From Methylobacterium sp. 17Sr1-1 (GTDB taxonomy: Bacteria > Pseudomonadota > Alphaproteobacteria > Rhizobiales > Beijerinckiaceae): a stretch of DNA of 64,000 bases. The stretch is from contig NZ_CP029552.1 of assembly GCF_003173775.1 (NCBI RefSeq), positions 3,892,001 through 3,956,000 of the forward strand, given 5' to 3'. The position numbers were made by a program, and so were the translations under genes. Shown here one piece after another: positions 19,318 to 28,786 of this stretch (position 1 is the first letter of the stretch; each line of letters starts with the position of its first letter). The notes beneath the pieces are model-generated. The model ran no database searches. It saw only the letters and a program-made list of their open reading frames with translations, and was not told where the DNA came from.

Positions 19318-19519
19318 GCCAGCCCGCGCGGCGCTTGAGCGAGGCCGATTTCCACATCGCGAAAGCGATTGCGCAGCAATCGCCGGGCGATCGATCGGAA
19401 ATCGTATGAGGTGAATCGTGCTCATGTCCACGCGAGAAAACCTCGTTTGAGTTCCGTTCCCGGGGGCGGTTGGGTGATCCCGCCTCAAGAGCACCCGACA
19501 ATCCCCGGGAGGGACCCCG

Positions 19520-21496
19520 ATGACCGGCACCGAGCCGCGCGCGCTCGCGGACGCGATCCGCTTCCTGTCCATCGACGCGATCGAGCGGGTGGGCGAGGGA
19601 CATCCGGGCACGCCCCTCGGCGCCGCCGACACGGTGACGGCGCTCTTCACCCGCCACCTCAAGTTCCTGGCCCGCGAGCCGCTCTGGTTCGACCGCGACC
19701 GCTTCGTCCTGTCGAACGGCCACGGCTCGATGTTGCTGTACTCCTTGCTGCATCTCTCCGGCTACGAGGGGATCGCGCTCGACGACATCAAGCGCTTCCG
19801 CGAGCTCGGCTCGCCCTGCGAGGGCCACCCGGAATACGCCCCCGCCCACGGCATCGAGACCACCACCGGCCCCCTCGGCCAGGGCATCGCCAACGCCGCC
19901 GGCATGGCGCTGGCGGAGGCCTACCTCAACCGCTGGCTCGGACCCGACCTGATCGACCACCGCACCTACGCCCTCGTCGGCGACGGCTGCCTGCAGGAGG
20001 GCGTCGGCCAGGAGGTGATCTCGCTCGCCGGCCACCTGCGCTTGGGCAAGCTGACGTTCCTCTGGGACGACAACCGGATGACCGACGACGGCGCGATCGA
20101 CCTCGCGCTGAGCGACGACATGGCGGCCCGCTTCCGCCTCAGCCACTGGCACGTCCAGGAGGTCGACGGCCACGACAGCGAGGCGGTCTCGGCGGCCCTG
20201 CTGCTCGCCAAGGCCGACCCGCGCCCGTCGATGATCCGCTGCACCACCGTGATCGGCCGCGGCCTGCCCGGCGTCGAGGGCACGCGGGCGGCGCATTCCG
20301 CCCGCATCCCAGCCTCCTTGAGCGCCGCCGCCCGCAAGGCCCTGAACTGGCCCCACCCCGCCTTCGAGATTCCCGACGAGATCCGCGCCGCCTGGCGCGC
20401 GGCCGGCGAGCGCAACGCGCCGGACTTCGACTCCTGGACCCGCCGCGTCGCCGCTTTGCCGCCGGAGCGCCGCCTCCTCCTCGACCGCCTGCGCGACGGC
20501 AAGCTGCCGCAGGGCTGGGACGCCTCCTTGCGCGCCTTGCGTGACGAGGCCGCCCGATCGGGGCAGGCGCAGTCCGGCATCGCCCTCTCGGGCGAGCTGG
20601 TCGACCGGCTGGCGGAGGCCATCCCCGAGCTCCTCTCCGGCGCGCCGGACCTCGAGGGCGCGACCCAGCACAAGCGCCGCCTGAAGCCCTTCACGGCCGA
20701 GGACCAGGGCGGGCGCTACGTCCATTACGGCATCCGCGAGCACGCCATGGGGGCGATGATGAACGGCATGGCCGCCCATGGCGGCGTCGTGCCGGTCGGC
20801 GTCACCTACCTGGTCTTCTCCGACTACCTGCGCCCGACCCTGCGGCTCGCCGCCATGATGGGTCTGCCGGTGCCCTTCGTGTTCAGCCACGATTCGATCG
20901 GCATCGGCCGCAACGGGCCGACCCACCAGCCGGTCGAATACCTGGCGTCCTTGAGGGCCATTCCCAACATGCTGGTGCTGCGCCCGGCCGACGCCGTCGA
21001 GGCAGCGGAATGCTGGGAGATCGCGCTCCAGAACCGTACCGGCCCATCCTCGCTGATCTTCGCCCGCCAGGCCCTGCCGGCTCTGCGCCGCGACGCGGGG
21101 GCCGGGAACCGGTCCGCCCGCGGCGCCTACGTGCTGGAGGAGGCCTCGGGCCCCCGCCGCGTCACCCTGCTCGCCACCGGCTCGGAAGTGGCGCTCGCCG
21201 TCGAGGCCCGCCGCTGCCTGGAGGCGGAGGGCGTCCCGGCCGCCGTCGTCTCGATGCCGTCCTGGGAGCTGTTCGAGCGCCAGGGCGCCGCCTACCGCCG
21301 CGAGACGCTCGGGCCGGGCACGGTCCGGGTCGGGATCGAGGCGGCGGTGCGCCTCGGCTGGGACCGCTATGTCGGCGAGGAGGGCGGCTTCGTCGGCATG
21401 AGCGGCTACGGGGCTTCCGGAGCGGAGGCGGACCTCGCCCGGCATTTCGGCTTCACGCCGGAGCGGGTGGTGGAGGAGGTGCGGGCGCGGTTATAG
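19520..21496 (+). CDS. tkt: Transketolase
   Basis: Thiamine-diphosphate enzyme that transfers two-carbon ketol units in the pentose phosphate or Calvin-type pathways. The 658-residue product has the normal length. Motifs include GHPGTPLGAADTVTALF (about 28), the ThDP/metal motif GDGCLQEGVGQEV (about 154) with WDDN downstream, REHAMGAMMNGMA (about 410) of the Pyr domain, and HDSIGIGRNGPTHQPVEYLASLR (about 455). A GGGAGGG Shine-Dalgarno precedes the ATG. It stands alone between two palindromes, with no neighbouring pentose-phosphate genes, so its specific metabolic context cannot be told from here. Confidence 0.94.
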   Translation: MTGTEPRALADAIRFLSIDAIERVGEGHPGTPLGAADTVTALFTRHLKFLAREPLWFDRDRFVLSNGHGSMLLYSLLHLSGYEGIALDDIKRFRELGSPCEGHPEYAPAHGIETTTGPLGQGIANAAGMALAEAYLNRWLGPDLIDHRTYALVGDGCLQEGVGQEVISLAGHLRLGKLTFLWDDNRMTDDGAIDLALSDDMAARFRLSHWHVQEVDGHDSEAVSAALLLAKADPRPSMIRCTTVIGRGLPGVEGTRAAHSARIPASLSAAARKALNWPHPAFEIPDEIRAAWRAAGERNAPDFDSWTRRVAALPPERRLLLDRLRDGKLPQGWDASLRALRDEAARSGQAQSGIALSGELVDRLAEAIPELLSGAPDLEGATQHKRRLKPFTAEDQGGRYVHYGIREHAMGAMMNGMAAHGGVVPVGVTYLVFSDYLRPTLRLAAMMGLPVPFVFSHDSIGIGRNGPTHQPVEYLASLRAIPNMLVLRPADAVEAAECWEIALQNRTGPSSLIFARQALPALRRDAGAGNRSARGAYVLEEASGPRRVTLLATGSEVALAVEARRCLEAEGVPAAVVSMPSWELFERQGAAYRRETLGPGTVRVGIEAAVRLGWDRYVGEEGGFVGMSGYGASGAEADLARHFGFTPERVVEEVRARL

Positions 21497-21566
21497 GGGC
21501 TGCTGGCCTCTCTGGGCGCGGTGCATACGATTCAGCTTCGCCTCTCGAATAAACGTAAAGCACATC

Positions 21567-21629
21567 TCCCCTCTCCAGGCGATGCCGGGCAAGGATCTCT
21601 GGCAAGCCCGGCATCGCCTGGAGAGGGGA
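21567..21629. terminator. 24-bp perfect inverted repeat between tkt and msrB
   Basis: The arms 21567-21590 and 21606-21629 are perfect reverse complements, beginning TCCCCTCTCCAGGCGATG, with a 15-nt loop. A T-rich stretch (TTATTTTTC, about 21639) follows about 10 nt later. It lies between convergent genes and probably acts as a bidirectional terminator. Its length and perfection also suit a repetitive palindromic element. Confidence 0.65.
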
Positions 21630-21686
21630 TCCAGCGCCTTATTTTTCGAGCACAGATCAGATTGTTCTTACTTCAGCCCTCGACCT

Positions 21687-22130
21687 TCACCCCTCGACCT
21701 GGTCGAGATACTCGCCGTATCCCTCGGCCGCCATCCGGTCGCGGGGGACGAAGCGCAGCGAGGCGGAATTGATGCAGTAGCGCAGGCCGCCCCGGTCCCG
21801 CGGCCCGTCCGGGAAGACGTGGCCGAGATGGCTGTCGCCGTGCGTCGAGCGGACCTCGGTGCGGACCATGCCGTGCGTGGTGTCGCGCAGCTCCGCGACG
21901 TGGGCGGGCTCGATCGGCTTGGTGAAGCTCGGCCAGCCGCAGCCCGACTCGTACTTGTCGGAGGAAGCGAAGAGCGGCTCGCCGGACACGATGTCGACGT
22001 AGATCCCCGGTGCCTTGTTGTCGAGGTACTCGCCGGTGCCTGGCCGCTCGGTGCCGTTCTGCTGCGTGACGCGGTACTGCTCGGGGGTGAGCCGGGCGAT
22101 GGCGGCTTCGTCCTTCTGGTAGGTCGGCAT
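21687..22130 (-). CDS. msrB: Peptide-methionine (R)-S-oxide reductase MsrB
   Basis: Reduces methionine-R-sulfoxide in proteins, an oxidative-stress repair step. The 147-residue product matches the family: [42 protein letters not shown], the signature [12 protein letters not shown], then [21 protein letters not shown] and the catalytic Cys in [11 protein letters not shown]. The two CxxC pairs that bind zinc in one MsrB class are absent, so this is the zinc-free form. I use the ATG at 22130, because upstream in-frame residues match no MsrB. It diverges from the large histidine kinase gene. Confidence 0.95.
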   Translation of the reverse strand: MPTYQKDEAAIARLTPEQYRVTQQNGTERPGTGEYLDNKAPGIYVDIVSGEPLFASSDKYESGCGWPSFTKPIEPAHVAELRDTTHGMVRTEVRSTHGDSHLGHVFPDGPRDRGGLRYCINSASLRFVPRDRMAAEGYGEYLDQVEG

Positions 22131-22234
22131 GCGGGCGGTCTCCGATCGTCCTTGGTCGCGAGAGCCCCATATGGGCTCGCCGGGGGCGCGGGCGAAGGGG
22201 GAGGCCTGCTGCCGTCGACCCGCGCGGGTCACCG

Positions 22235-22250
22235 AGTTCACATGTGAACT
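22235..22250. promoter_or_regulatory. 16-bp perfect palindrome, candidate operator
   Basis: AGTTCACATGTGAACT is a perfect palindrome in the 273-bp region between the divergent msrB and hybrid histidine kinase genes. It is more AT-rich than its surroundings. The position suits a dimeric regulator controlling one or both genes. Confidence 0.5.
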
Positions 22251-22403
22251 GTGTGCTCCGGACCCGACCGCCCTTCCGCCGGCTCCGCCATCGGCGGTAG
22301 GGTCTCGACGGTGGTCGCGCGAGCCTTACCTGCACGGGCCTCACCCGGACGAACCTCATCCTGGCCGGCCCGATGACCCTGCGACCGAACCTGTCCTCAC
22401 GGC

Positions 22404-25400
22404 ATGCCTGAGCGCGCCGCCCCCGGGCATCCCCCCTTCCTCTCCGGCGGCGGTCGCATGGGCGCGATGATGCGCGCCCACGACTGGTCGGATTCGCCGC
22501 TGGGGCGGCCGGAGACCTGGCCGCCCTGCCTCGGCGCGACGCTCAGCCTGATGCTCGGCTCGCGCTTCCCGATGTTCGTGGCGTTCGGGCCCGCGCTCGG
22601 CTTCCTCTACAACGACGCCTATGCGGAGATCCTCGGCGACAAGCATCCGGCGGCGCTCGGCCGGCGCTTCCACGACATCTGGTCGGAGATCTGGTCCGAC
22701 ATCGCGCCGCTGATCGACCGGGCCCTGTCCGGGGAGCCGACCTTCTCGGAGGACCTGCCGCTGGTGATGAACCGGCACGGCTACGACGAGCGGACCTGGT
22801 TCACCTTCTCCTACTCGCCGCTCCGGGACGAGGCGGCCCGGGTCGTCGGCATGTTCTGCGCTTGCACCGAGACGACCGGGCGCGTCGTCGCCGAGACGGG
22901 CCTGCGCGAGGCGGAGGCGCGCCTGCGGGCGCTCACCGATCACCTGCCGGGCGGCTACGTGTTCCAGATCGCCACGCCCCGCGACGGGGCCGGACGGCGC
23001 TTCGTCACGGTCTCGCAGGGCTTCGAGCGGATGACCGGGGTGCCGGCCGACGCCGTGCTGGCCGATCCCAAAGCTGCCTACGACCTGATCCTGCCCGAGC
23101 ACCGGGTGCGGATCGCCGAGGCCGAGGCGGAGGCCGTCCGCGACCTGACCCATTTCGACGTCGAGGCGCCGATGCGCCGCCCCGACGGCCGCCTCGTCCA
23201 TACCCGCATCATCTCGGCGCCGCGGCTCCTCGACGACCAGGTGATCTGGGACGGGCTGCACCTCGACGACACCGCGCGAAGGCGGGCCGAGGAGCGCTTG
23301 CGCGAGAGCGAGGCCCGGCTGCGGCTCGCCACCGAGGCCGCCGAGATCGGGCTGTGGGACGTCGACGTCGTCGGCGACACGCTGTACTGGCCGGCCCGGG
23401 TGAAGGCGATGTTCGGCATCTCGCCCAAGGTGCCGGTCACGATGGACGATTACTACGCCGGCGTCCACCCGGACGACCGCGACGCCACGCTCGCGGCCTA
23501 CGCCGCCGCGGCGGATCCCGCCCGGCGCGCCGTCTACGACGTGGAGTACCGCACGGTCGGCAAGGAGGACGGGCTCGTCCGCTGGGTCGCCGCCAAGGGC
23601 CGCGGCCTGTTCGCCGACGGGGCCTGCATCCGCGTCGTCGGAACGGCCATGGACATCACCGCCCGCAAGCAGGCCGAGGCGGCGCTCCGCGACAGCGAGG
23701 AGCAGTTCCGCGTCCTCTCGCAGGTGCTGCCGAACTTCGTCTGGTCCACCGACGCGCAAGGCCGCGCCACCTGGTTCAACGAGCGGGTCTACGCCTATGC
23801 GGGTCTCGCCCCGGGCACCCTCGATGCCGCCGGCTGGCAGGCGATCATCCACCCCGACGATCTCGCCCGCGTCGCGGCGGACTGGCGCGCGGCGGTCGAG
23901 GGAAGCGGTGCCTACCAGTGCGAGTACCGCCTGCGCCGCGGCGACGGGACCTATCGCTGGTTCCTGGCCCGGGCGCAGCCGGTCCTGTCGGCCGACGGCG
24001 CGGTCGCCCGCTGGGTCGGCACCAGCACGGACATCGACGACCAGAAGCGGATGATGGCCGAGCTGGTGCGGTTCAACGAGACCCTGGAGCAGCGGGTCGC
24101 GGAGCGCACCGCCGAGCACGACCGCGTCTGGCGCAACTCCCGCGATCTCCTGGTGGTGATTGGGGCCGACGGCATCTTCCGCTCGGTCAACCCGGCCTGG
24201 GAGGCGATCCTCGGCCACAAGCCCGCCGAGGTGGTGGGGCGCAGCTTCCTCGACTTCCTCGTGCCGGAGGATGCCGCGGCGACGAGTGCGGCGCTCGAAT
24301 CGGCGGTCGCGGCCCGCCACCTCACCAATTTCGAGAACCGCTTCCGGCACCGGGACGGCACCCCGCGCTGGCTGTCCTGGCACACCTCGGTCGAGGGCGG
24401 CCTCGTCTTCGCCAGCGGCCGCGACGTCACCGCCGAGAAGGCCCAGGCCTCGGCCCTGGCCCAGGCCGAGGAGGCCCTGCGCCAGTCGCAGAAGCTGGAG
24501 GCCGTCGGCCAGCTCACCGGCGGCGTCGCGCACGACTTCAACAACCTGCTCACCATCATCCGCTCGTCGGTCGATTTCCTGCGCCGGCCGGACCTGCCCG
24601 AGGCGCGGCGCAGCCGCTACCTCACGGCGGTCTCGGAAACGGTGGACCGCGCCGCCAAGCTGACCTCGCAGCTCCTCGCCTTCGCCCGCCGCCAGGCGCT
24701 GAAGCCCGAGACCCTCAATGTCGGCGCCCGGCTGCGCCTCGTGGCGGATCTCATCGACACCGTGACGGGCGCCCGGATCACGGTGGTCACGCAGGTGCCG
24801 GACCATCCCTGCTTCGTGAGGGTGGATGCGAGCCAGTTCGAGACGGCGCTCGTCAACATGGCGGTCAACGCCCGCGACGCCATGGAGGGCGCCGGCACCC
24901 TGACCCTGACGCTCGCCTGCGGCGTCGACCTGCCGCCGATCCGCGGCCATGCCGGCGCGCAGGGGCCGTTCGCCGCGGTCTCGCTGCGCGATACCGGCTC
25001 CGGCATCGCGCCCGAGCTGCTGCCGCGGGTGTTCGAGCCGTTCTTCACCACCAAGGAGGTCGGGCGGGGCACCGGCTTGGGGCTCAGCCAGGTCTTCGGC
25101 TTCGCCAAGCAGTCGGGCGGCGACGTCTCGGTCGAGAGCGAGCCGGGACGGGGCACCGTCTTCACGCTCTACCTGCCCGAGGTCGAGGCCGAGTTCGCGG
25201 CGGGGGAGGAGGCGGGCGAGACCGCCCCGGTCGATCCCGGCGGCATCGGCCAGCGGGTGCTGGTGGTCGAGGACAACCTCGAAGTCGGGCGCTTCGCGAC
25301 CCAGATCCTGGAGGATCTCGGCTACGCCACGACCTGGGCGGTGAATGCCGAGGACGCCCTGGAGAAGCTCGGGCCCGACGGCGCCGGCTTCGACGTCGTT

Positions 25401-25628
25401 TTTTCCGACGTGGTCATGCCGGGGATGGGCGGCATCGAGCTCGCCCGCCTCCTCGCCCGGCGCCTGCCGCGCCTTCCGGTCGTGCTCGCCTCCGGCTACA
25501 GCCACGTCCTGGCCCAGGATGGCGCCCACGGCTTCGACCTGCTGCACAAGCCCTACTCGGCCGAGCAGGTCTCGCGCATCCTGCGCAAGGTCACGCGACG
25601 CGGGGCGCGGCGGGAGGTGGCGGGGTGA
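22404..25628 (+). CDS. Multi-PAS hybrid sensor histidine kinase with receiver domain
   Basis: A 1074-residue soluble sensor kinase with no membrane helix. The N-terminal 150 residues (DWSDSPLGRPETWPPCLGATLSLML...) form the PAS-like unit typical of these bacteriophytochrome-related kinases. At least four more PAS/PAC units follow (about 170-300, 310-430, 435-550, 570-680). The kinase core has the phospho-acceptor His710 in [11 protein letters not shown] (HWE/HisKA-type GGxAHDFNN motif) and ATP-binding boxes NMAVNARDAM, DTGSGI, FEPFFTTKEVGRGTGLGLS. A C-terminal receiver has Asp1002 in FSDVVMPGMGG. Input signal is unknown. No DNA-binding partner is adjacent, so phosphate may pass to a distant regulator. 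Confidence 0.9.
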   Translation: MPERAAPGHPPFLSGGGRMGAMMRAHDWSDSPLGRPETWPPCLGATLSLMLGSRFPMFVAFGPALGFLYNDAYAEILGDKHPAALGRRFHDIWSEIWSDIAPLIDRALSGEPTFSEDLPLVMNRHGYDERTWFTFSYSPLRDEAARVVGMFCACTETTGRVVAETGLREAEARLRALTDHLPGGYVFQIATPRDGAGRRFVTVSQGFERMTGVPADAVLADPKAAYDLILPEHRVRIAEAEAEAVRDLTHFDVEAPMRRPDGRLVHTRIISAPRLLDDQVIWDGLHLDDTARRRAEERLRESEARLRLATEAAEIGLWDVDVVGDTLYWPARVKAMFGISPKVPVTMDDYYAGVHPDDRDATLAAYAAAADPARRAVYDVEYRTVGKEDGLVRWVAAKGRGLFADGACIRVVGTAMDITARKQAEAALRDSEEQFRVLSQVLPNFVWSTDAQGRATWFNERVYAYAGLAPGTLDAAGWQAIIHPDDLARVAADWRAAVEGSGAYQCEYRLRRGDGTYRWFLARAQPVLSADGAVARWVGTSTDIDDQKRMMAELVRFNETLEQRVAERTAEHDRVWRNSRDLLVVIGADGIFRSVNPAWEAILGHKPAEVVGRSFLDFLVPEDAAATSAALESAVAARHLTNFENRFRHRDGTPRWLSWHTSVEGGLVFASGRDVTAEKAQASALAQAEEALRQSQKLEAVGQLTGGVAHDFNNLLTIIRSSVDFLRRPDLPEARRSRYLTAVSETVDRAAKLTSQLLAFARRQALKPETLNVGARLRLVADLIDTVTGARITVVTQVPDHPCFVRVDASQFETALVNMAVNARDAMEGAGTLTLTLACGVDLPPIRGHAGAQGPFAAVSLRDTGSGIAPELLPRVFEPFFTTKEVGRGTGLGLSQVFGFAKQSGGDVSVESEPGRGTVFTLYLPEVEAEFAAGEEAGETAPVDPGGIGQRVLVVEDNLEVGRFATQILEDLGYATTWAVNAEDALEKLGPDGAGFDVVFSDVVMPGMGGIELARLLARRLPRLPVVLASGYSHVLAQDGAHGFDLLHKPYSAEQVSRILRKVTRRGARREVAG

Positions 25629-26042
25629 TCTCGGGGGCGCGGGGGCGTCCTGCGAAAGAAAGCCCCCGCCTCTTCCTTTCCCGGACCGCCCTGATCACGT
25701 CGGAGCTATCACGGTAGTAAAAATTTTTCTTTCGCGCCTGAGATTTCGCAGAGATCGTTCAAGATAGAGTTCCAGCGAAAGGTAGAAGGTTTCCGCTTTC
25801 CTTGTCATAGATTGAGGAAACGTATTCTTGACGCGATCACAACCGGTCCGATCCAGAACTTGACCATTCATCACCCGAACCGGAAACCGGCACCGGAGAC
25901 CCGCAGCGAGCGCCTGCCGCCGCGCCGATCGTCCCGATAGCCGGCCGGATCGCGCCGGCCTCCCGCGATCCGGCCCGAGATCTGCTTCTCGGTTCGCCGG
26001 ACGGCAGGCGCTCGCGAAGCCGGGCTCGCACGAGGACCGCGC
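25629..26042. other. 414-bp intergenic region upstream of the tau genes
   Basis: No gene seen. Bases about 25715-25835 are clearly richer in A/T than the flanks and probably hold the promoter of the taurine operon. I could not assign a convincing -35/-10 pair or a named operator. The rest is GC-rich without a clear stem-loop. Confidence 0.4.
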
Positions 26043-27053
26043 ATGATCACCAGGAAGACCTTCCTCTCCGCGCTCGTCGCCGCGGCGCTCGCAGCGGGGA
26101 CCGGCCCCGACCCCGCCCGGGCGGCCGGGAAGAGCGTCACCTTCGCCTACCAGGACATGACGACGCCGATCCGCGTGCTGATGGAGAGCGGCGAGCTGGA
26201 GAAGCGCACCGGCTACGCGGTGAAGTGGGTGAAGTTCGGCGGCGGCGGCGACGTGATCCGTGCCATGGCGTCGGGCAACGTCGACATCGGCGAGGCCGGC
26301 TCGTCGCCGATCGCCGCGGCGGCCTCGCAGGGGCTGCCGCTCAAGCTGTTCTGGATCCTCGACGATATCGGCGACGCCGAACAGCTCGTCGCCCGCACCG
26401 GGACCGGGATTGCCTCCGTCAAGGACCTGAAGGGGAAGACGGTCGGTGTGCCGTTCGTCTCCACCGCCCATTACCAGCTGATGTTCGCCCTCCAGGAGGC
26501 GGGCTTAGGGCCGAAGGACGTGAAGGTCCTCAACATGCGCCCGCCGGAGATCGCGGCGGCCTGGGAGCGGGGGGACATCGACGCCGCCTTCATCTGGGCG
26601 CCGGTGCTGACCGTGGCGAAGAAGAGCGGCACCGTCATCGCCTCGGCCGGCGACTTCGCCCGCAAGGGCAAGGCGACCTTCGACGGCATCGTGGCGACGA
26701 ACGCGGCGCTCTCGGCCCATCGCGAGTTCCTGACGACCTTCGTGCGGCTGCTCGCCGCTGCCGACGCCGACTACGCCAAGGACGGCGCCGCCTGGACCGC
26801 GTCGTCGCCGCAGGTCGCGGCGATCGCGAAATGGACCGGAGCCGCCCCCGCCGAGGTGCCGGCGTCGCTCGGCGCCTACCGCTTCCCGACGCTGGCCGAG
26901 CAGGCCTCGCCGCGCTGGCTCGGCGGCGGCGCGGCGGACGCGCTCAAATCGACGGCGGAGTTCCTGAAGGCGCAGGGCCGCGTGCCCGATCTCGCGCCGG
27001 ATTACGGCGCCTTCGTCACCACCGAGCTCGTCGACGCCGCCCTCAAGCCCTGA
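26043..27053 (+). CDS. tauA: Taurine ABC transporter substrate-binding protein TauA
   Basis: Periplasmic binding protein of the SsuA/TauA family, 336 residues. It has a Sec signal peptide ([19 protein letters not shown]..., cleavage after about residue 28 in PARAAGKS). The mature protein contains [62 protein letters not shown], where the GS(S)P loop is part of the sulfonate/taurine-binding signature, and [18 protein letters not shown]. The assignment to taurine rather than other sulfonates rests on the neighbouring taurine-pyruvate aminotransferase. It is followed after 17 bp by the ATPase gene. Confidence 0.9.
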   Translation: MITRKTFLSALVAAALAAGTGPDPARAAGKSVTFAYQDMTTPIRVLMESGELEKRTGYAVKWVKFGGGGDVIRAMASGNVDIGEAGSSPIAAAASQGLPLKLFWILDDIGDAEQLVARTGTGIASVKDLKGKTVGVPFVSTAHYQLMFALQEAGLGPKDVKVLNMRPPEIAAAWERGDIDAAFIWAPVLTVAKKSGTVIASAGDFARKGKATFDGIVATNAALSAHREFLTTFVRLLAAADADYAKDGAAWTASSPQVAAIAKWTGAAPAEVPASLGAYRFPTLAEQASPRWLGGGAADALKSTAEFLKAQGRVPDLAPDYGAFVTTELVDAALKP

Positions 27054-27070
27054 CCGTCGGGAATCGTGCG

Positions 27071-27904
27071 ATGCTGGAGATCCGCAAGCTCACCGTCCGC
27101 TACGGCGAGGGCGAGGCGGCGACCCTCGCCCTGTCCCGGGTCGACCTGACGATCGAGCCGGGGGAGTTCGTGGTCGCGCTCGGCGCCTCGGGCTGCGGGA
27201 AGACGACGCTCCTCAACTGCATCGCCGGCTTCCTGCCGGCGAGCGAGGGGCAGATCGTCCTCGACGGTCGCCCGGTCACCGGGCCGGGGGCCGATCGCGG
27301 CGTGGTGTTCCAGCGCCACGCCCTGATGCCCTGGCTCGACGTGCGCGACAACGTCGCCTTCGGCCTGAAGATGCAGGGCGTTCCGCGGGCGGAACGCGAC
27401 GCGCGGGCCCGCGCCATGCTCGACCTCGTGGGCCTCGGCGATGCCGCGGACAAGAAGATCTACGAGCTCTCCGGCGGCATGCAGCAGCGCGTCGGCATCG
27501 CCCGGGCGCTCACCGCCGATCCGCGCATGCTGCTGATGGACGAGCCCCTGGGCGCGCTCGACGCCTTCACCCGCGAGCAGGTCCAGGAGCTGATCCTGAC
27601 CCTCTGGGCGCGGACGCGGAAGATGGCGTTCTTCATCACCCATGAGGTCGAGGAGGCGATCTTTCTCGCGACCAAGCTCGTCATCATGACGCCCCGTCCG
27701 GGCCACATCGCCGAGATCATGCCGCTCGATTTCTCCCGGCGCCTCATTGCCGGGGAGACCGCGCGGGCGGTGAAGTCCAGTCCCGATTTCATCGCCATGC
27801 GCGAGCGGGTGCTGCGCGTGGTCCATGACCATGGCGGGGCTGGCCCCGCCGCGCACGACCATGGCGGGGCCAGCATCGATCCCGAGCGAGGAGCCGCCGC
27901 ATGA
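27071..27904 (+). CDS. tauB: Taurine ABC transporter ATP-binding protein TauB
   Basis: ATPase subunit of the taurine importer, 277 residues. Walker [10 protein letters not shown] (about 38-46), Q-loop [12 protein letters not shown], signature [15 protein letters not shown], Walker [19 protein letters not shown] and the H-loop [10 protein letters not shown] are all intact. An unusual feature is the C-terminal tail, which contains the near-duplicate [17 protein letters not shown] encoded by two copies of ACCATGGCGGGGC. The last four bases (ATGA) overlap the start of tauC, so translation is coupled. Confidence 0.93.
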   Translation: MLEIRKLTVRYGEGEAATLALSRVDLTIEPGEFVVALGASGCGKTTLLNCIAGFLPASEGQIVLDGRPVTGPGADRGVVFQRHALMPWLDVRDNVAFGLKMQGVPRAERDARARAMLDLVGLGDAADKKIYELSGGMQQRVGIARALTADPRMLLMDEPLGALDAFTREQVQELILTLWARTRKMAFFITHEVEEAIFLATKLVIMTPRPGHIAEIMPLDFSRRLIAGETARAVKSSPDFIAMRERVLRVVHDHGGAGPAAHDHGGASIDPERGAAA

Positions 27905-28749
27905 GCGAGGCCGCCACCGACATGCCCGACGCGGTGATGACCGTCCCGCCACCGGTTCCCCGCCGCGCGGGGATGCGCCGGCGCGTCCCGCCCGCCTGGC
28001 TGATCAGCCTTGCGACCGTCGCGCTCGCCCTCCTCGCCTGGATCGCCGCAACGCAAGCAGGCCTCGTCAGGCCGCTGTTCCTGCCCCGGCCCGGCAGCGT
28101 GCTCGGGGCCTTCTCCGAGGCGCTCGACGGGCGCATCGACGGCGCGCCGCTCCTGGAGCACGTCGCCGCGAGCCTGATGCGGGTGGTGAGCGCCTTCGTG
28201 CTGGCGGCGCTCGTCGGGATCCCGGTCGGCCTCGCCACCGGCCTCAACCCCACCTTGCGAGCGGCGCTCGACCCGGTCATCGAGTTCTACCGGCCGCTGC
28301 CGCCGCTCGCCTACCTGCCGCTCGTGATCATCTGGTTCGGCATCGGCGAGACCTCGAAGATCCTGCTGATCTTCCTCGCCTGTTTCGCCCCCGTCGCGCT
28401 CGCCGCCCGGGCCGGCGTCTCGGCGGCGAGCGTCGATCAGGTCAACGCCGCCCGGGCGCTCGGCGCCAGCCGCGCCCAGGTGGTGCGCTACGTCGTCCTG
28501 CCGGCGGCCCTGCCGGACATCCTGGTGGGGTTGCGCATCGGCATGGGCGTCGGCTGGACGACGCTGGTGGCCGCCGAGATGGTGGCGGCCTCCACCGGCA
28601 TCGGCCAGATGGTGCTCAACGCCTCGAACTTCCTGCGCACCGACATCGTGGTGATGGGCATCCTGGTGATCGGCGCCCTGGCGGCGATGTTCGAGTTCGG
28701 CATGCGCCGGCTGGAACGTCGCCTCACTCCGTGGAAGGGTAGGGCGTGA
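27901..28749 (+). CDS. tauC: Taurine ABC transporter permease TauC
   Basis: Inner-membrane permease of the importer, 282 residues with a basic N-terminal extension (about 1-35) and six predicted hydrophobic segments. The EAA loop that contacts TauB is visible as [37 protein letters not shown] (about 178-214), the BPD_transp_1 signature. The gene overlaps tauB by 4 bp (ATGA) and is followed 38 bp later by tpa, so tauABC-tpa looks like one operon. Confidence 0.93.
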   Translation: MSEAATDMPDAVMTVPPPVPRRAGMRRRVPPAWLISLATVALALLAWIAATQAGLVRPLFLPRPGSVLGAFSEALDGRIDGAPLLEHVAASLMRVVSAFVLAALVGIPVGLATGLNPTLRAALDPVIEFYRPLPPLAYLPLVIIWFGIGETSKILLIFLACFAPVALAARAGVSAASVDQVNAARALGASRAQVVRYVVLPAALPDILVGLRIGMGVGWTTLVAAEMVAASTGIGQMVLNASNFLRTDIVVMGILVIGALAAMFEFGMRRLERRLTPWKGRA

Positions 28750-28786
28750 CAGCCGGCCCGACGCCCATCGATTCGCGAGACGCCCG

